Assembly: GCA_023411375.1 (NCBI GenBank)
Contig: JAEYOW010000037.1
Coordinates: 1-64,000, forward strand
From: Bacillota bacterium
GTDB lineage: Bacteria; Bacillota; Clostridia; Christensenellales; Aristaeellaceae
Length of the DNA stretch: 64,000 bases
Reading direction: 5' to 3'
Part shown: positions 48,699-56,460 of the stretch, one piece after another
Numbering within the stretch: position 1 is the stretch's first letter
How the letters are laid out: each line of letters opens with the position of its first letter
Notes under the pieces: generated by a model
What the model was told of the DNA's origin: nothing
Seen by the model: only the letters and a program-made list of their open reading frames with translations
Databases searched by the model: none
Made by a program: the position numbers and the translations under genes

Positions 48699-49830
48699 AA
48701 TCGTTTTCCTCCATAAAATCATTTTTGGCTGTGTTCATCGCCGGACGCTTATCGCTCTCCGGCACGAGCGTGGGTTTACCCTGCGGCTTTTCAATGTACG
48801 CCGCGAGAATTTCGTCAAAGCGGGATTTTCCGAGCAGCTTTTGCATGGCGGTGACGCCCAGCAGCTTGCGCTCATACGGGTCAAAGCCAGCGTCGGCAAC
48901 TGCACCGGCGACTGCCGTTTCGTTTGTGTATTTGCGGTTGGAGCGGCCTTCGACCAACTTGTAGCCATGCCATTCCTTGCCGCTGATCGCCTGCTGCAGC
49001 GCGTAGTCCTTGATATCCGATGCCCATGCAACGAGATCGTCTACGCGGGCTAGGATTTCTTCGACCTCATCATCGGTGAGCAGAGGCGGCGGCTTGAAGT
49101 CGTAGCGGGCGAGCTCCATATTGGCGTCGGCTCTGGCGCGGCAGTCGTGCTTCGCCTTGCAGAAGCCGCACCACTCGCCGCAGAGGAAGTTTCCGTCACC
49201 GGCGAAAGCAAGGTCTGCTGTGGGCTTGAGCACCTCGTCCGCCCAGCGGTAAAGCTCGTTCTTCGAGAGCTCGTAGGTGCTGACATTGTCGCGTCGCGGC
49301 TGGTAGATGGTCATGCGCACCGTGTCGATGTCGTAAATGCCGTCAAATAGCTCCAGCGCACCGAGCGCGTAGCACTGCATCTGCGGGTTTTCGGTTGCAT
49401 CGACCAGAACGCCGAGGCCGTGTTTATAGTCGATGACCTGCAGGGTGCCGTCCGCGATGATGATGCAGTCGGCGGTACCGAAGCCAGACTCTACCCATCG
49501 GGAGAAATCCACCCGCTGCTCGATGAGCACCACTGGGTCGGCGCAACTCTGCTTTGCCGCCTCTACCTGTTCGAGTACATAGGCTGCATAGCCATTGGCG
49601 CAGTCGCTCATTTCCTCGTTGAACCATGACAGGTTCTCGGTCGGGTCAGTGGCCTCCATGCCCAGCGCCCGGCGGAGCTTGTACTCACAAAGCGCATGGG
49701 CGTCGGTGCCCTCGGCGGCGTAGTCGCTGCCTTTATCGTCGTAACTCTCGCAGAGCCGAGCAGACGGCGGGCAGTGCAGCCAACGGTCAGAGCTTGATGC
49801 AGAGAGAATGGCGTGTCCTTTAGGTGGCAT
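48691..49830 (-). CDS. DUF2800 RecB/Cas4-like nuclease
   Basis: A 379-residue DUF2800 protein of the PD-(D/E)XK superfamily: start KGHAILSASSSDRWLHCPPSARLCESY, AAEGTDAHALCEYKL, GTADCIIIADGTLQVIDYKHG (the D...ExK-type core as D...DYK), YALGALELFDGIYDIDTVRMTIYQPR and a cysteine set FLCGEWCGFCKAKHDC (about 215-230) that may hold a 4Fe-4S cluster as in Cas4 and AddB. It probably acts with the DUF2815 SSB and polymerase in recombination-linked replication. Confidence 0.9.
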   Translation of the reverse strand: MPPKGHAILSASSSDRWLHCPPSARLCESYDDKGSDYAAEGTDAHALCEYKLRRALGMEATDPTENLSWFNEEMSDCANGYAAYVLEQVEAAKQSCADPVVLIEQRVDFSRWVESGFGTADCIIIADGTLQVIDYKHGLGVLVDATENPQMQCYALGALELFDGIYDIDTVRMTIYQPRRDNVSTYELSKNELYRWADEVLKPTADLAFAGDGNFLCGEWCGFCKAKHDCRARADANMELARYDFKPPPLLTDDEVEEILARVDDLVAWASDIKDYALQQAISGKEWHGYKLVEGRSNRKYTNETAVAGAVADAGFDPYERKLLGVTAMQKLLGKSRFDEILAAYIEKPQGKPTLVPESDKRPAMNTAKNDFMEENDYE

Positions 49831-50128
49831 GGTTCAGTCCCTCCACATCCGAAAGCAGCACCTTGTAATTTGCCGGGTCAACACCGGACAGCTTGTCGGC
49901 ACCATACTTCTGGAGCAGAGAACGAATCTGAGCGGTGTAGCCCGCACGGGACTTTTCCGCAAGAACAGCTCTGACCGCTTCCAGTGTGAGAACGGGTTCG
50001 GCAGGTGCTTCGGGCGCAGGTTCATCGCTGATAAATTGCTCTGCCAGCCAATTAGCCGCGTCGCTGATAGCAGCAGCAGACCTGCGCAGTTCCTCGACGG
50101 TCAAGGCCATTTCGCTCATTTTGCTCAT
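49820..50128 (-). CDS. Small early phage protein, 102 residues
   Basis: An acidic protein: MSKMSEMALTVEELRRSAAAISDAANWLAEQFISDEPAPEAPAEPVLTLEAVRAVLAEKSRAGYTAQIRSLLQKYGADKLSGVDPANY. The segment VRAVLAEKSRAGYTAQIRxLLxKYGAxKLSxVDPxxY is common to many Clostridia phages upstream of DUF2800; databases sometimes name it rRNA biogenesis protein rrp5-like, which is not a useful function. The ATG at 50128 follows AAGGAG. It overlaps the DUF2800 start by 11 bp. Confidence 0.72.
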   Translation of the reverse strand: MSKMSEMALTVEELRRSAAAISDAANWLAEQFISDEPAPEAPAEPVLTLEAVRAVLAEKSRAGYTAQIRSLLQKYGADKLSGVDPANYKVLLSDVEGLNHAT

Positions 50129-50270
50129 TCGTTTTCGCTCCTTCCTTAGATTTACTTTCTGCGGCGAGAATAGTGAGGTTTCTCGCCAGACGCTTGGACA
50201 CAACGGAAATTGCGGTTAAGATGTCAATCAATTCCTCGTCCGTGCCGGATACCTGTCTTGTCTCATTCAT
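50052..50270 (-). CDS. Small early phage protein, 72 residues
   Basis: MNETRQVSGTDEELIDILTAISVVSKRLARNLTILAAESKSK and a less regular tail. The N-terminal helical part (ISVVSKRLARNLTIL) is of a kind often found directly before the previous gene in Clostridia phages. It overlaps the next gene by 76 bp, more than usual, so the C-terminal 25 residues may be an extension after loss of an earlier stop. ATG 50270 has GGAGGAAG upstream. It is the first gene after the third 43-bp repeat. Confidence 0.55.
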   Translation of the reverse strand: MNETRQVSGTDEELIDILTAISVVSKRLARNLTILAAESKSKEGAKTNEQNERNGLDRRGTAQVCCCYQRRG

Positions 50271-50309
50271 TCGGGCTTCCTCCAATCTGAGGACTTATCG
50301 TTTTTTCCT

Positions 50310-50352
50310 GTCCTCACTACCCACTGGAAAAAAAGAAGCTCATCGTACAAAA
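50310..50352 (-). repeat. 43-bp upstream repeat, copy 3
   Basis: Same element as 6597-6639 with one substitution. It lies between a terminator (50367-50404) and the first gene of the DUF2800/DUF2815/polymerase operon (start 50270). Confidence 0.75.
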
Positions 50353-50366
50353 AAACAGAAAAATAA

Positions 50367-50404
50367 TTTTGCCCTCTGCCAAATCTCTCTGACAGAGGGC
50401 AAAA
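50367..50404. terminator. Bidirectional terminator after the sigma-like gene
   Basis: TTTTGCCCTCTG...CAGAGGGCAAAA, a 12-bp stem with T-runs on both strands, 9 bp after the stop of the sigma-like gene. Confidence 0.8.
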
Positions 50405-50412
50405 CCATGTGA

Positions 50413-50943
50413 TTACTTGATGCCTAAGATGCGCTTGCGGAGCAGGTCAAGCACCTGCTTCTCGCGGTAGACAGCTTTGGACTTGTACCAATCGCCGCCG
50501 AACTCGCGCTGCAGCGTGTCCGCCATTTCGGTTTTCGAGCAACCGTCCATAATAAGCTCACAGATGCGCTTGCCTTCGGGATCGCACTCTGCCAGCTCGT
50601 TGAGAAGTTGCTCCAGCAGGAGCCTGTCCACAAGGACATCGGCAAAACTGCTGGGGTCTTCAAGCGTATCCATTAGGCGGAATTCCTCTCCGTTCACATT
50701 TTTAATCGGAGCATCAAGCGAGATCGACTTACCGGCTGCGTGATATTCGCAGATGGCACAGTCGCCATCGCATACCCACAGCTTGGACTTGGGGCACATA
50801 CACTGACCATTTTTCTGCGCTTCCTTTTGTAAGCGCCAGATGGGACGGTAGTATTCGAGGTAGACCTCCTCTGTTACCGGCGCCCACGTTTTGGTGCTGC
50901 GGATGTAGATTTTGCGCCGATTGTTCTGATTGTTTTCTGACAT
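50413..50943 (-). CDS. Sigma-70-like phage regulator with zinc-binding cysteines
   Basis: A 176-residue protein. The middle has CMCPKSKLWVCDGDCAICEYH, a cysteine-rich metal-binding stretch; the C-terminal half has a sigma region 4-like helix-turn-helix (LLEQLLNELAECDPEGKRICELIMDGCSKTEMADTLQREFG, DWYKSKAVYREKQVLDLLRKRI). Such proteins regulate phage transcription by an unknown partner or as a stand-alone factor. The start at 50943 follows AAAGGAG. It is the second gene after the leftward promoter, behind a nested stem-loop leader. Confidence 0.72.
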   Translation of the reverse strand: MSENNQNNRRKIYIRSTKTWAPVTEEVYLEYYRPIWRLQKEAQKNGQCMCPKSKLWVCDGDCAICEYHAAGKSISLDAPIKNVNGEEFRLMDTLEDPSSFADVLVDRLLLEQLLNELAECDPEGKRICELIMDGCSKTEMADTLQREFGGDWYKSKAVYREKQVLDLLRKRILGIK

Positions 50944-50975
50944 AATATTGACTCCTTTGAATTTCGTTTTTTGAA

Positions 50976-51081
50976 ATCCGCCAGAGTCGCTAAATCCGCC
51001 ATAAACAGAAAAAGACGACAGGAGGCATACTTATCCCAATGGGATGTTCTGCCCGCTCTGTCGTCTTGCGCTCTGGCGGAT
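50976..51081 (-). promoter_or_regulatory. Nested stem-loop leader before the sigma-like gene
   Basis: Three nested stems in 106 bp: ATCCGCCAGAG/CTCTGGCGGAT (50976-50986, 51071-51081; 11 bp), AGACGACAG/CTGTCGTCT (51013-51021, 51058-51066; 9 bp) and ATCCC/GGGAT at the tip. On the minus strand the second stem is followed by TTTTT, so it is a terminator-like fold inside a longer pairing, as in attenuators. Confidence 0.6.
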
Positions 51082-51094
51082 AACAATTATTTAG

Positions 51095-51259
51095 TTAAAC
51101 TGCGATTGGTATTGCTATGGGAACATTCTCGATTTTCAATGTTCCGTCTGGGTTTGCTGTTATACGGGTAAGACAGCCTTTTTGCACGATTTCGATGACG
51201 CGTTTGTCCGGACTAACATCACAAACGCGTTTACCGTTCAGATTACGAACCTCCTCGAT
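51095..51259 (-). CDS. Small early phage protein, 54 residues, ATC start
   Basis: The minus-strand frame EEVRNLNGKRVCDVSPDKR...VIEIVQKGCLTRITANPDGTL ends IPIAV. Small proteins with the VRNxxGKxVCxV...VEIVxKGCxTxIxxxxDG pattern are common in Clostridia phages and mobile elements (recalled, not searched). No ATG/GTG/TTG starts the conserved part. GAGGAGGGG lies six bases before an ATC codon at 51259-51257, where ATG would be expected. It is therefore an unusual start or a recently damaged one. It is the first gene after the leftward promoter. Confidence 0.5.
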   Translation of the reverse strand: MEEVRNLNGKRVCDVSPDKRVIEIVQKGCLTRITANPDGTLKIENVPIAIPIAV

Positions 51260-51386
51260 AGATCACCCCTCCTCTATTATTTGAACTCATGCGCATCACC
51301 CCGCTCTAATAAATTACCAATAGGTTCAACTCGGGGCAAAAAAATATGCGCCGTTAACGTCTGGGCTACTGTTCGTTACGACGCAT

Positions 51387-51408
51387 AGTTGAACTTATAG
51401 GTTCAACT
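51387..51408. promoter_or_regulatory. Palindromic repressor operator
   Basis: AGTTGAAC-ttatag-GTTCAACT just downstream of the leftward -10. The half-site AGGTTCAACT recurs at 51488-51497 within the rightward promoter, and AGGTTCAACTC near 51321-51331. The XRE repressor encoded at 51539 is the likely binder. Confidence 0.7.
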
Positions 51409-51410
51409 AT

Positions 51411-51439
51411 ATTATAGTCAGCTACAACAGGCTTGTCAA
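51411..51439 (-). promoter_or_regulatory. Leftward early promoter, perfect consensus
   Basis: Minus strand TTGACA (51439-51434), 17 bp, TATAAT (51416-51411). A perfect sigma-A consensus, followed by the palindromic operator. It should be silent under repressor and very strong on induction. Confidence 0.85.
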
Positions 51440-51479
51440 GAGTAAATTGCACCTATAAGAAAATATATTAGAAAACCTA

Positions 51480-51508
51480 TTGCTATTAGGTTCAACTCGT
51501 GATATAAT
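51480..51508 (+). promoter_or_regulatory. Rightward promoter of the repressor operon
   Basis: TTGCTA (51480-51485), 17 bp, TATAAT (51503-51508) with an operator half-site AGGTTCAACT in the spacer, which points to autoregulation of the repressor gene 30 bp downstream. Confidence 0.75.
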
Positions 51509-51538
51509 ACACTTGAAACCAAATAAGAGGTGAGAAAT

Positions 51539-51937
51539 ATGACTTTAGGTGAATTCATTAAAAATAGAAGAACAGAGCTCGGAATGAGCCGTAATGCATT
51601 AGGAACAAAGGCAAATATAAGCCACACTGAAATCTATCGCATAGAGACCAACGAACGGAAGCAGCCTTCATTGAAAGTATTGTGCCAACTGGCAGAAGCA
51701 CTTTCATTGCCACAGGAAGAATTGTTGAAGGTCTCTGGATATGCTCCCTCTGACGATACACCAGTAGTCGAGCGTGTCTTCCCTGGTCTTCGGACTTCAA
51801 AGCAGAGAGAAACCGTTGAGAGAATCGCTGATGGCCTTTCCCGCAACGCCGACCTTAAAGACGAGGATTTAGATGACTTGTATCGTCAGGTGGAGGTATT
51901 CATTGAAGTTACAAAGAGAAAGCAAGATACCAAATAA
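51539..51937 (+). CDS. XRE-family phage repressor
   Basis: A 132-residue protein with an N-terminal XRE helix-turn-helix (LGEFIKNRRTELGMSRNALGTKANISHTEIYRIETNERKQPSLKVLCQLAEAL) and a short acidic C-terminal domain, without the LexA-like protease part of lambda cI. It should bind the AGTTGAAC palindromes and keep lysogeny. Paired with an ImmA-type metalloprotease it is like ImmR/ImmA of ICEBs1, where the protease cleaves the repressor to induce the element (known example). The ATG at 51539 follows AAGAGGTGA. Confidence 0.88.
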   Translation: MTLGEFIKNRRTELGMSRNALGTKANISHTEIYRIETNERKQPSLKVLCQLAEALSLPQEELLKVSGYAPSDDTPVVERVFPGLRTSKQRETVERIADGLSRNADLKDEDLDDLYRQVEVFIEVTKRKQDTK

Positions 51938-53312
51938 GCCGCGATTTAACTTCGTCACAGAAAAGGCTTATGACTTTCTCCTTGAGTATGGATACAACTG
52001 CTTTCCGATTTCTCCGTTCAAGGTGTTGGGGGACTTATCAGATTATGTTGTGTGTTTGCCGTGGTCGGAGGCAAAAAAGACGCTGAAAGCCTCCGATCCG
52101 TTCCATCTCAGAGAGACAAAAGCTGAAGCAAGAACAATTCGTCCGAGAGCGGACGGGAAGTATTATATCGTATATGACGATGTTGAAGTGAACAGTGATG
52201 CTCGCATTGCGTGGACTATCATGCACGAGATTGGGCACATAGTTTTAGGGCACCTTACTGATTTTGGAGAGACTGCACTTGACCGAGGAGGTCTTACCAA
52301 AGAGAAGTACGGTGTTCTTGAAGTAGAAGCTCATTATTTTGCGGCAGAATTTATGATGCCGACAGCATTATTGAAATTCTTCCCGGATATTACTATCGAG
52401 GAAATTGAGCTTCTGTTTGGCGTTTCGGAAGAAGCCGCGCAGAAAAAGTACAAGCGTGTGTTTAACGCATCGTATATGCCGTACTCCTCGTATGACGAGC
52501 TGCTCATTCGAAACTTTTATAGCTTTCTGCAGAATGACATTGATGGGACAATTTATAAGAATATATATGGAACATGGGGCATGGCATACAAGACAAAGTA
52601 CATTCCGTTCTGCCGGAAGTGCCCTGAGTGCTATACATATATTTCTGATAGAAGTGCCGTTTACTGCCCTCAGTGTGGAGCCGAAATAGACAAGAAAAAA
52701 GTCTATTCAAAAATGTTTGAGCGGCTGAGCGAACAGCAGAAGTTCGCTAAACTGCCTGGTTTTTCTCACCCCTCTCTTCCACATACCGAAGTTGAGCTTG
52801 CAGACAGCACAAAGGTACAACGAGTAAAATTCTGTCCTAATTGCCTGAGTCACGATATTGGCAGCGACGCAACCTTCTGTAAAATCTGTGGAAGCCCGCT
52901 TTACAACGTATGCCGTGGGTGCGGTAAGCCGCTGGAGGTTAACGAGCGTTTCTGCCCAGAGTGTGGTGCTGAATCCGCTTTTCACGAATTGTACGCTGCA
53001 GCGGAAAAACGCCTGTGTGATATAAAGGACTGCTCTACCCAGTCTAAGTTTTCGGATGACTGGTTTGTGTATCCGTATTGGGCGTATGTAAAAATGAGAC
53101 TCAGTTCAAATGGTGGGAAAGTAAACGACGATCTTATAACCGCTTTGCTCTACAGCATGGCTTACGTTAATGACGATGACACATTCATTGTGTATGCGGA
53201 CTCTCTTATCGCTGCTGCAGTGATTTATGATAACCGGCAAGCCGTCCTTGATTTTGTGCGGAGGGCTGACAAGGTGGATTATACAAACTTGGAGGTGTAC
53301 TTATTTCAATGA
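51903..53312 (+). CDS. ImmA/IrrE-type metallopeptidase with zinc ribbons
   Basis: A 469-residue protein. An ImmA/IrrE domain (about 10-190) carries the zinc-protease motif ARIAWTIMHEIGHIVLGHL and a downstream EVEAHYFAAEFMMP glutamate. The C-terminal half has three or more zinc ribbons: CRKCPECYTYI...YCPQCG, FCPNCLSHDIGSDATFCKICG and CRGCGKPLEVNERFCPECG, then a helical end. It starts at TTG 51903, with GGAGG six bases upstream, 35 bp inside the repressor gene. It probably inactivates the repressor upon a signal, perhaps sensed by the ribbons (inference). Confidence 0.82.
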   Translation: MKLQRESKIPNKPRFNFVTEKAYDFLLEYGYNCFPISPFKVLGDLSDYVVCLPWSEAKKTLKASDPFHLRETKAEARTIRPRADGKYYIVYDDVEVNSDARIAWTIMHEIGHIVLGHLTDFGETALDRGGLTKEKYGVLEVEAHYFAAEFMMPTALLKFFPDITIEEIELLFGVSEEAAQKKYKRVFNASYMPYSSYDELLIRNFYSFLQNDIDGTIYKNIYGTWGMAYKTKYIPFCRKCPECYTYISDRSAVYCPQCGAEIDKKKVYSKMFERLSEQQKFAKLPGFSHPSLPHTEVELADSTKVQRVKFCPNCLSHDIGSDATFCKICGSPLYNVCRGCGKPLEVNERFCPECGAESAFHELYAAAEKRLCDIKDCSTQSKFSDDWFVYPYWAYVKMRLSSNGGKVNDDLITALLYSMAYVNDDDTFIVYADSLIAAAVIYDNRQAVLDFVRRADKVDYTNLEVYLFQ

Positions 53313-53692
53313 TATACAATGATGGCTTTCCTATGGACGACAACCTTCGAGTTACCCAGTGCCCTAAGTGTGGGAATGAGCAGTTCAGCGAAGATGCTGA
53401 ATTCTGTCGTATTTGCGGCGTATCGTTATATAATTATTGTGAGGGTGAGGACATCTTTGACTATAACGGAAATTTTGACCACACCGAAACTCATATGAAT
53501 CGCGGAAACGCCAGATTCTGCGAGAAGTGTGGAAAACCGACGATTTTCTTCAAGCAGAAGTTCCTGTTCCCATACGATGAGGTAAAAGAAGAATATGTCG
53601 AGCGCTTTCTAAAGTCAAACCCGACGGCCATATCGGGAAATACCGTTATGGTACTTGCTGGGAGCGACCAAGAAGATGACCTGCCATTTTAG
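53309..53692 (+). CDS. Double zinc-ribbon protein
   Basis: A 127-residue protein with CPKCGNEQFSEDAEFCRICG and ARFCEKCGKPTIFF zinc ribbons and a C-terminal acidic tail (AGSDQEDDLPF), the latter like the partner-binding tail of SSBs. Its start overlaps the stop of the ImmA gene as ATGA, and its first ribbon resembles the third ribbon of that protein, so it may act with it. No specific function is known. Confidence 0.65.
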   Translation: MIYNDGFPMDDNLRVTQCPKCGNEQFSEDAEFCRICGVSLYNYCEGEDIFDYNGNFDHTETHMNRGNARFCEKCGKPTIFFKQKFLFPYDEVKEEYVERFLKSNPTAISGNTVMVLAGSDQEDDLPF

Positions 53693-53712
53693 AGAAGAAA
53701 GGGTGAGTATGT

Positions 53713-54918
53713 ATGGCAAAGAAAAATGATGATTTTTTTCTGGAAAAGAAAGCGTGGTCTGTCGTAAAGGACGAGCTGCTTGGCTGCTACTTCAAGCCGT
53801 ATGTTTCAAAAATCCTCCATACATACAAGCCGCTCGTGTATGTGGACTGCTTCGCCGGGAAAGGCAAGTTTGATGATGGCAATCAAGGCTCTCCGCTTAT
53901 AGCCCTTGATGTCATAAGTCAGTGCCAAGCCAATACAACCGCTACAGGCACAAGTATCGAAGCAACATTCATTGATTTAAATTACGCAGCGGATTTACAG
54001 GAAAATCTGAAGGATTATCCGTGGGTTAAAATCATTTCTGGTAAATACGAGGATAACATCCGTGGTATCTTGAAAAACAAGAGCGGCTGCAATGTGTTCC
54101 TGTACATCGACCCGTATGGAATAAAAGCGCTTCAGTGCACGTTATTCGATGACTTTGCAAGAGGTAGGTTTAATTCCATAGAGCTGCTTATAAATATGAA
54201 CTCCTTCGGCTTTATCCGGGAAGCGTGTCATGCGATGGGTACAACCTTCGATGATAAAGAAATATTCGATGACCTCATAGAATACGAACCGACAAAAATG
54301 GACGCTTCCGATAAATCAATCAAGGAGCTCAATGAAATAGCTGGCGGCAACTATTGGCAATCGATTATAGCCTCTTACAAAAAGCACGAAATCAACGGGT
54401 ACGATGCGGAATCGCAATTCGCAGAGCAGTACTGTATACGGCTTATGCAGAGCTACACCTACGTTCTCAATATGCCTTTACGCATTAAACGAAATCAGCG
54501 CCCGAAATATAGGTTGATATATGCTACTAACCACCGTGACGGATGCCTTTTGATGGTCGACAATATTTGCAGCCGGTGGCAAGCACTACAGGAAATACAG
54601 TCTGGCGGGCAGCTTCAGTTATGGGAAGAGAATTACGACAACCAAGTAGTAGATGACGACGATATCGAGAAAAAGATTATAGAACACTTTTCGCAGTGCG
54701 ATAATTGGACTTCATTGCATGAAGCATTAGCTGTTTTCTTCATGAAGCATGGTCCGATATGCTCTACGGGAACAGTTAAGAATATATTGAAAAAGCTCGA
54801 AAAAGATGGTAGTTTAAATGTTTTACGCAATCCAGATATATCTGAAAAGACGAAAAAGCCGACTACCTTTATGGCGGAAAACAGCAAGCAATCTGTATCT
54901 GTGAGGTGGCGGGCATGA
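53713..54918 (+). CDS. Three-Cys-motif partner protein TcmP
   Basis: A 401-residue protein of the TcmP type: FFLEKKAWSVVKDELLGCYFKPYVSKIL, LVYVDCFAGKGKFDDGNQGSPLIALDV, VFLYIDPYGIKAL, FNSIELLINMNSFGFIREA and a C-terminal winged-helix-like part. The Rossmann-like core (DCFAGKG) recalls methyltransferases. TcmP is defined by its pairing with a three-Cys-motif radical-SAM-like protein, which follows here with a 4-bp overlap. The pair occurs in phages and islands; a role in defence or modification of nucleic acids is suspected but unproven. Confidence 0.85.
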   Translation: MAKKNDDFFLEKKAWSVVKDELLGCYFKPYVSKILHTYKPLVYVDCFAGKGKFDDGNQGSPLIALDVISQCQANTTATGTSIEATFIDLNYAADLQENLKDYPWVKIISGKYEDNIRGILKNKSGCNVFLYIDPYGIKALQCTLFDDFARGRFNSIELLINMNSFGFIREACHAMGTTFDDKEIFDDLIEYEPTKMDASDKSIKELNEIAGGNYWQSIIASYKKHEINGYDAESQFAEQYCIRLMQSYTYVLNMPLRIKRNQRPKYRLIYATNHRDGCLLMVDNICSRWQALQEIQSGGQLQLWEENYDNQVVDDDDIEKKIIEHFSQCDNWTSLHEALAVFFMKHGPICSTGTVKNILKKLEKDGSLNVLRNPDISEKTKKPTTFMAENSKQSVSVRWRA

Positions 54919-55676
54919 AAACCATAACACGAAAGACTATGCTTTATAAAACGGGTGTAGAATATGGCGACTACACGATGAACCATGTTCTTGGCTGCGC
55001 TCATGGCTGCAAGTTCCCGTGCTACGCTTATATGATGAAGAAGCGTTTCGGTGAAATAGCAAGCTACGAAGATTGGCTGGAGCCACGCCTTGTTTCCAAC
55101 ACGCTTGAGCTGCTCGACACAGAGATTCCGCGTTTAAGAGACAAAATTCATTCAGTTGAACTCTGCTTCACCACTGACCCGTTTATGTGTGGCTATCCCG
55201 AAATATCTGAGATGAGTATTGCGGCAATACGAAAGCTCAACGCAGCCGGAATCAAATGCAGTATTCTAACAAAAGGCATTCTACCAATTGAACTGGCGGA
55301 GCTTTCACACGAGAACGAATATGGCATCACCCTTGTATCGCTCGATGAAGACTTCCGAGCAAGAATGGAGCCGGGCGCTGCCAAATATGCTGACCGGCTT
55401 GCTGCGTTGAGGGCGCTACACGACGCTGGTTGCAATACGTGGATTAGCATAGAACCGTACCCAACGCCAAATCTCGTGGAGCAGGACATTAATGATCTTC
55501 TTGCTGCGGTTTCGTTTGCCGATAAAATAATTTTTGGTCGCACCAACTACAGCAAATCAGTCACCGCCTATACAAAGCATAAGGCGTTTTATAACGAACA
55601 GGCACAAACCGTGATTGCCTTTTGCATGGAGCGAGGGATCTCATATCACATAAAGGAAGGTACAATCACAGGATAA
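54915..55676 (+). CDS. Three-Cys-motif protein (Gp37/Gp68, DUF5131-like; radical-SAM-like)
   Basis: A 253-residue protein with MNHVLGCAHGCKFPCYAYMMKKRFG: the CxxxCxxxC motif of the SPL/DUF5131 group, where three cysteines hold a 4Fe-4S cluster and SAM. The rest is TIM-barrel-like: VELCFTTDPFMCGYPE, KCSILTKGILP, ISIEPYPTPNL, KIIFGRTNYS. Its substrate is unknown; spore photoproduct lyase in the same group repairs DNA by radical chemistry. It overlaps TcmP by 4 bp, so the two are made together at the right end of the lysogenic operon. Confidence 0.85.
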   Translation: MKTITRKTMLYKTGVEYGDYTMNHVLGCAHGCKFPCYAYMMKKRFGEIASYEDWLEPRLVSNTLELLDTEIPRLRDKIHSVELCFTTDPFMCGYPEISEMSIAAIRKLNAAGIKCSILTKGILPIELAELSHENEYGITLVSLDEDFRARMEPGAAKYADRLAALRALHDAGCNTWISIEPYPTPNLVEQDINDLLAAVSFADKIIFGRTNYSKSVTAYTKHKAFYNEQAQTVIAFCMERGISYHIKEGTITG

Positions 55677-55762
55677 AAAAGAGGCACCGATAAGAAAGAT
55701 CTGCCGAATACAAATAGGCAGGCTGTATCTCTCTTATAAGAATAATTGACGGGGGATTCTTT

Positions 55763-56182
55763 GTGAGCGTAAATCAAGAAATAAAACCAGATCTTCTCTC
55801 TCAGAGAACGGAGCGGAGGGTGAAGGGAGATATAATTCATCGCACTTATGCCTGCCCTTGCGGGAGAGGTACTATAGAAGAAGAACAGGATTATACAGAA
55901 GGGCACAGAGATGGTTTTGCACGTTTAAATTGCAGCTTTTGTGAAAATAAGTATTATATCAATTTTGGTCAGAGCGAGACCAAATGGAATATAGTAGAAA
56001 AATATGTACTGGGTATCGTAGATCAAAAAAATAAAATTGATAAGGATTTGGAGGTTTACATGAATTATTCAGAAATATTAAGTCGAGCTAGTGATGAAAT
56101 AATTGCTCTTAAGGGTAGACACCTCGATGTAGTTGACATCGCGAGAGCATCAACACTTGACTATGCGTTTAGACAATTATAA
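55763..56182 (+). CDS. Putative zinc-binding protein, 139 residues
   Basis: No family recognised. The protein starts at GTG after GGGGGA, and has YACPCGRGTIEEEQDYTEGHRDGFARLNCSFCENKYYINFG, a four-cysteine metal site (CxC...CxxC), then a helical C-terminus (ILSRASDEIIALKGRHLDVVDIARASTLDYAF). It lies 87 bp after the three-Cys-motif gene and may be the last gene of the same operon or an independent cargo gene. It is the last gene attributable to the prophage. Confidence 0.6.
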   Translation: MSVNQEIKPDLLSQRTERRVKGDIIHRTYACPCGRGTIEEEQDYTEGHRDGFARLNCSFCENKYYINFGQSETKWNIVEKYVLGIVDQKNKIDKDLEVYMNYSEILSRASDEIIALKGRHLDVVDIARASTLDYAFRQL

Positions 56183-56460
56183 CACGTAATATTTAAAAAA
56201 GCCAGCAACAAAAATCACATGAAATTTATATAAGCAATAATAAGATGTAATAGCTGGCATGGCTGAAATATTCATTCTAATTTACTTGGGCAACACCGCA
56301 AAATTTAGGTGGGACGCAGACGGCGACTTTTCCACTATCTTTCGGTGGCGAGAAATTCGATTTAATGAAAGGAAGCCTTCGCTTTTTGTATTTGCATGTC
56401 ACGCAGAATTTACTCGCCATTGTATGACCTCATTTGTGCGCTATTGCCCTTGAATTATTG
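56183..56460. other. Non-coding AT-rich stretch, likely right prophage boundary
   Basis: About 280 bp with no credible gene. Left of it genes are phage-like, right of it (MarR/MATE) host-like, so attR should be here. I could not find a convincing repeat of the left boundary (3034-3106); only TGTAATAG is shared. Confidence 0.35.

Noticed and set aside
56259..56453. 64-codon plus-strand frame before the MarR gene
   Set aside because: No ribosome-binding site, no recognisable domain and overlap with the likely prophage boundary; treated as non-coding.
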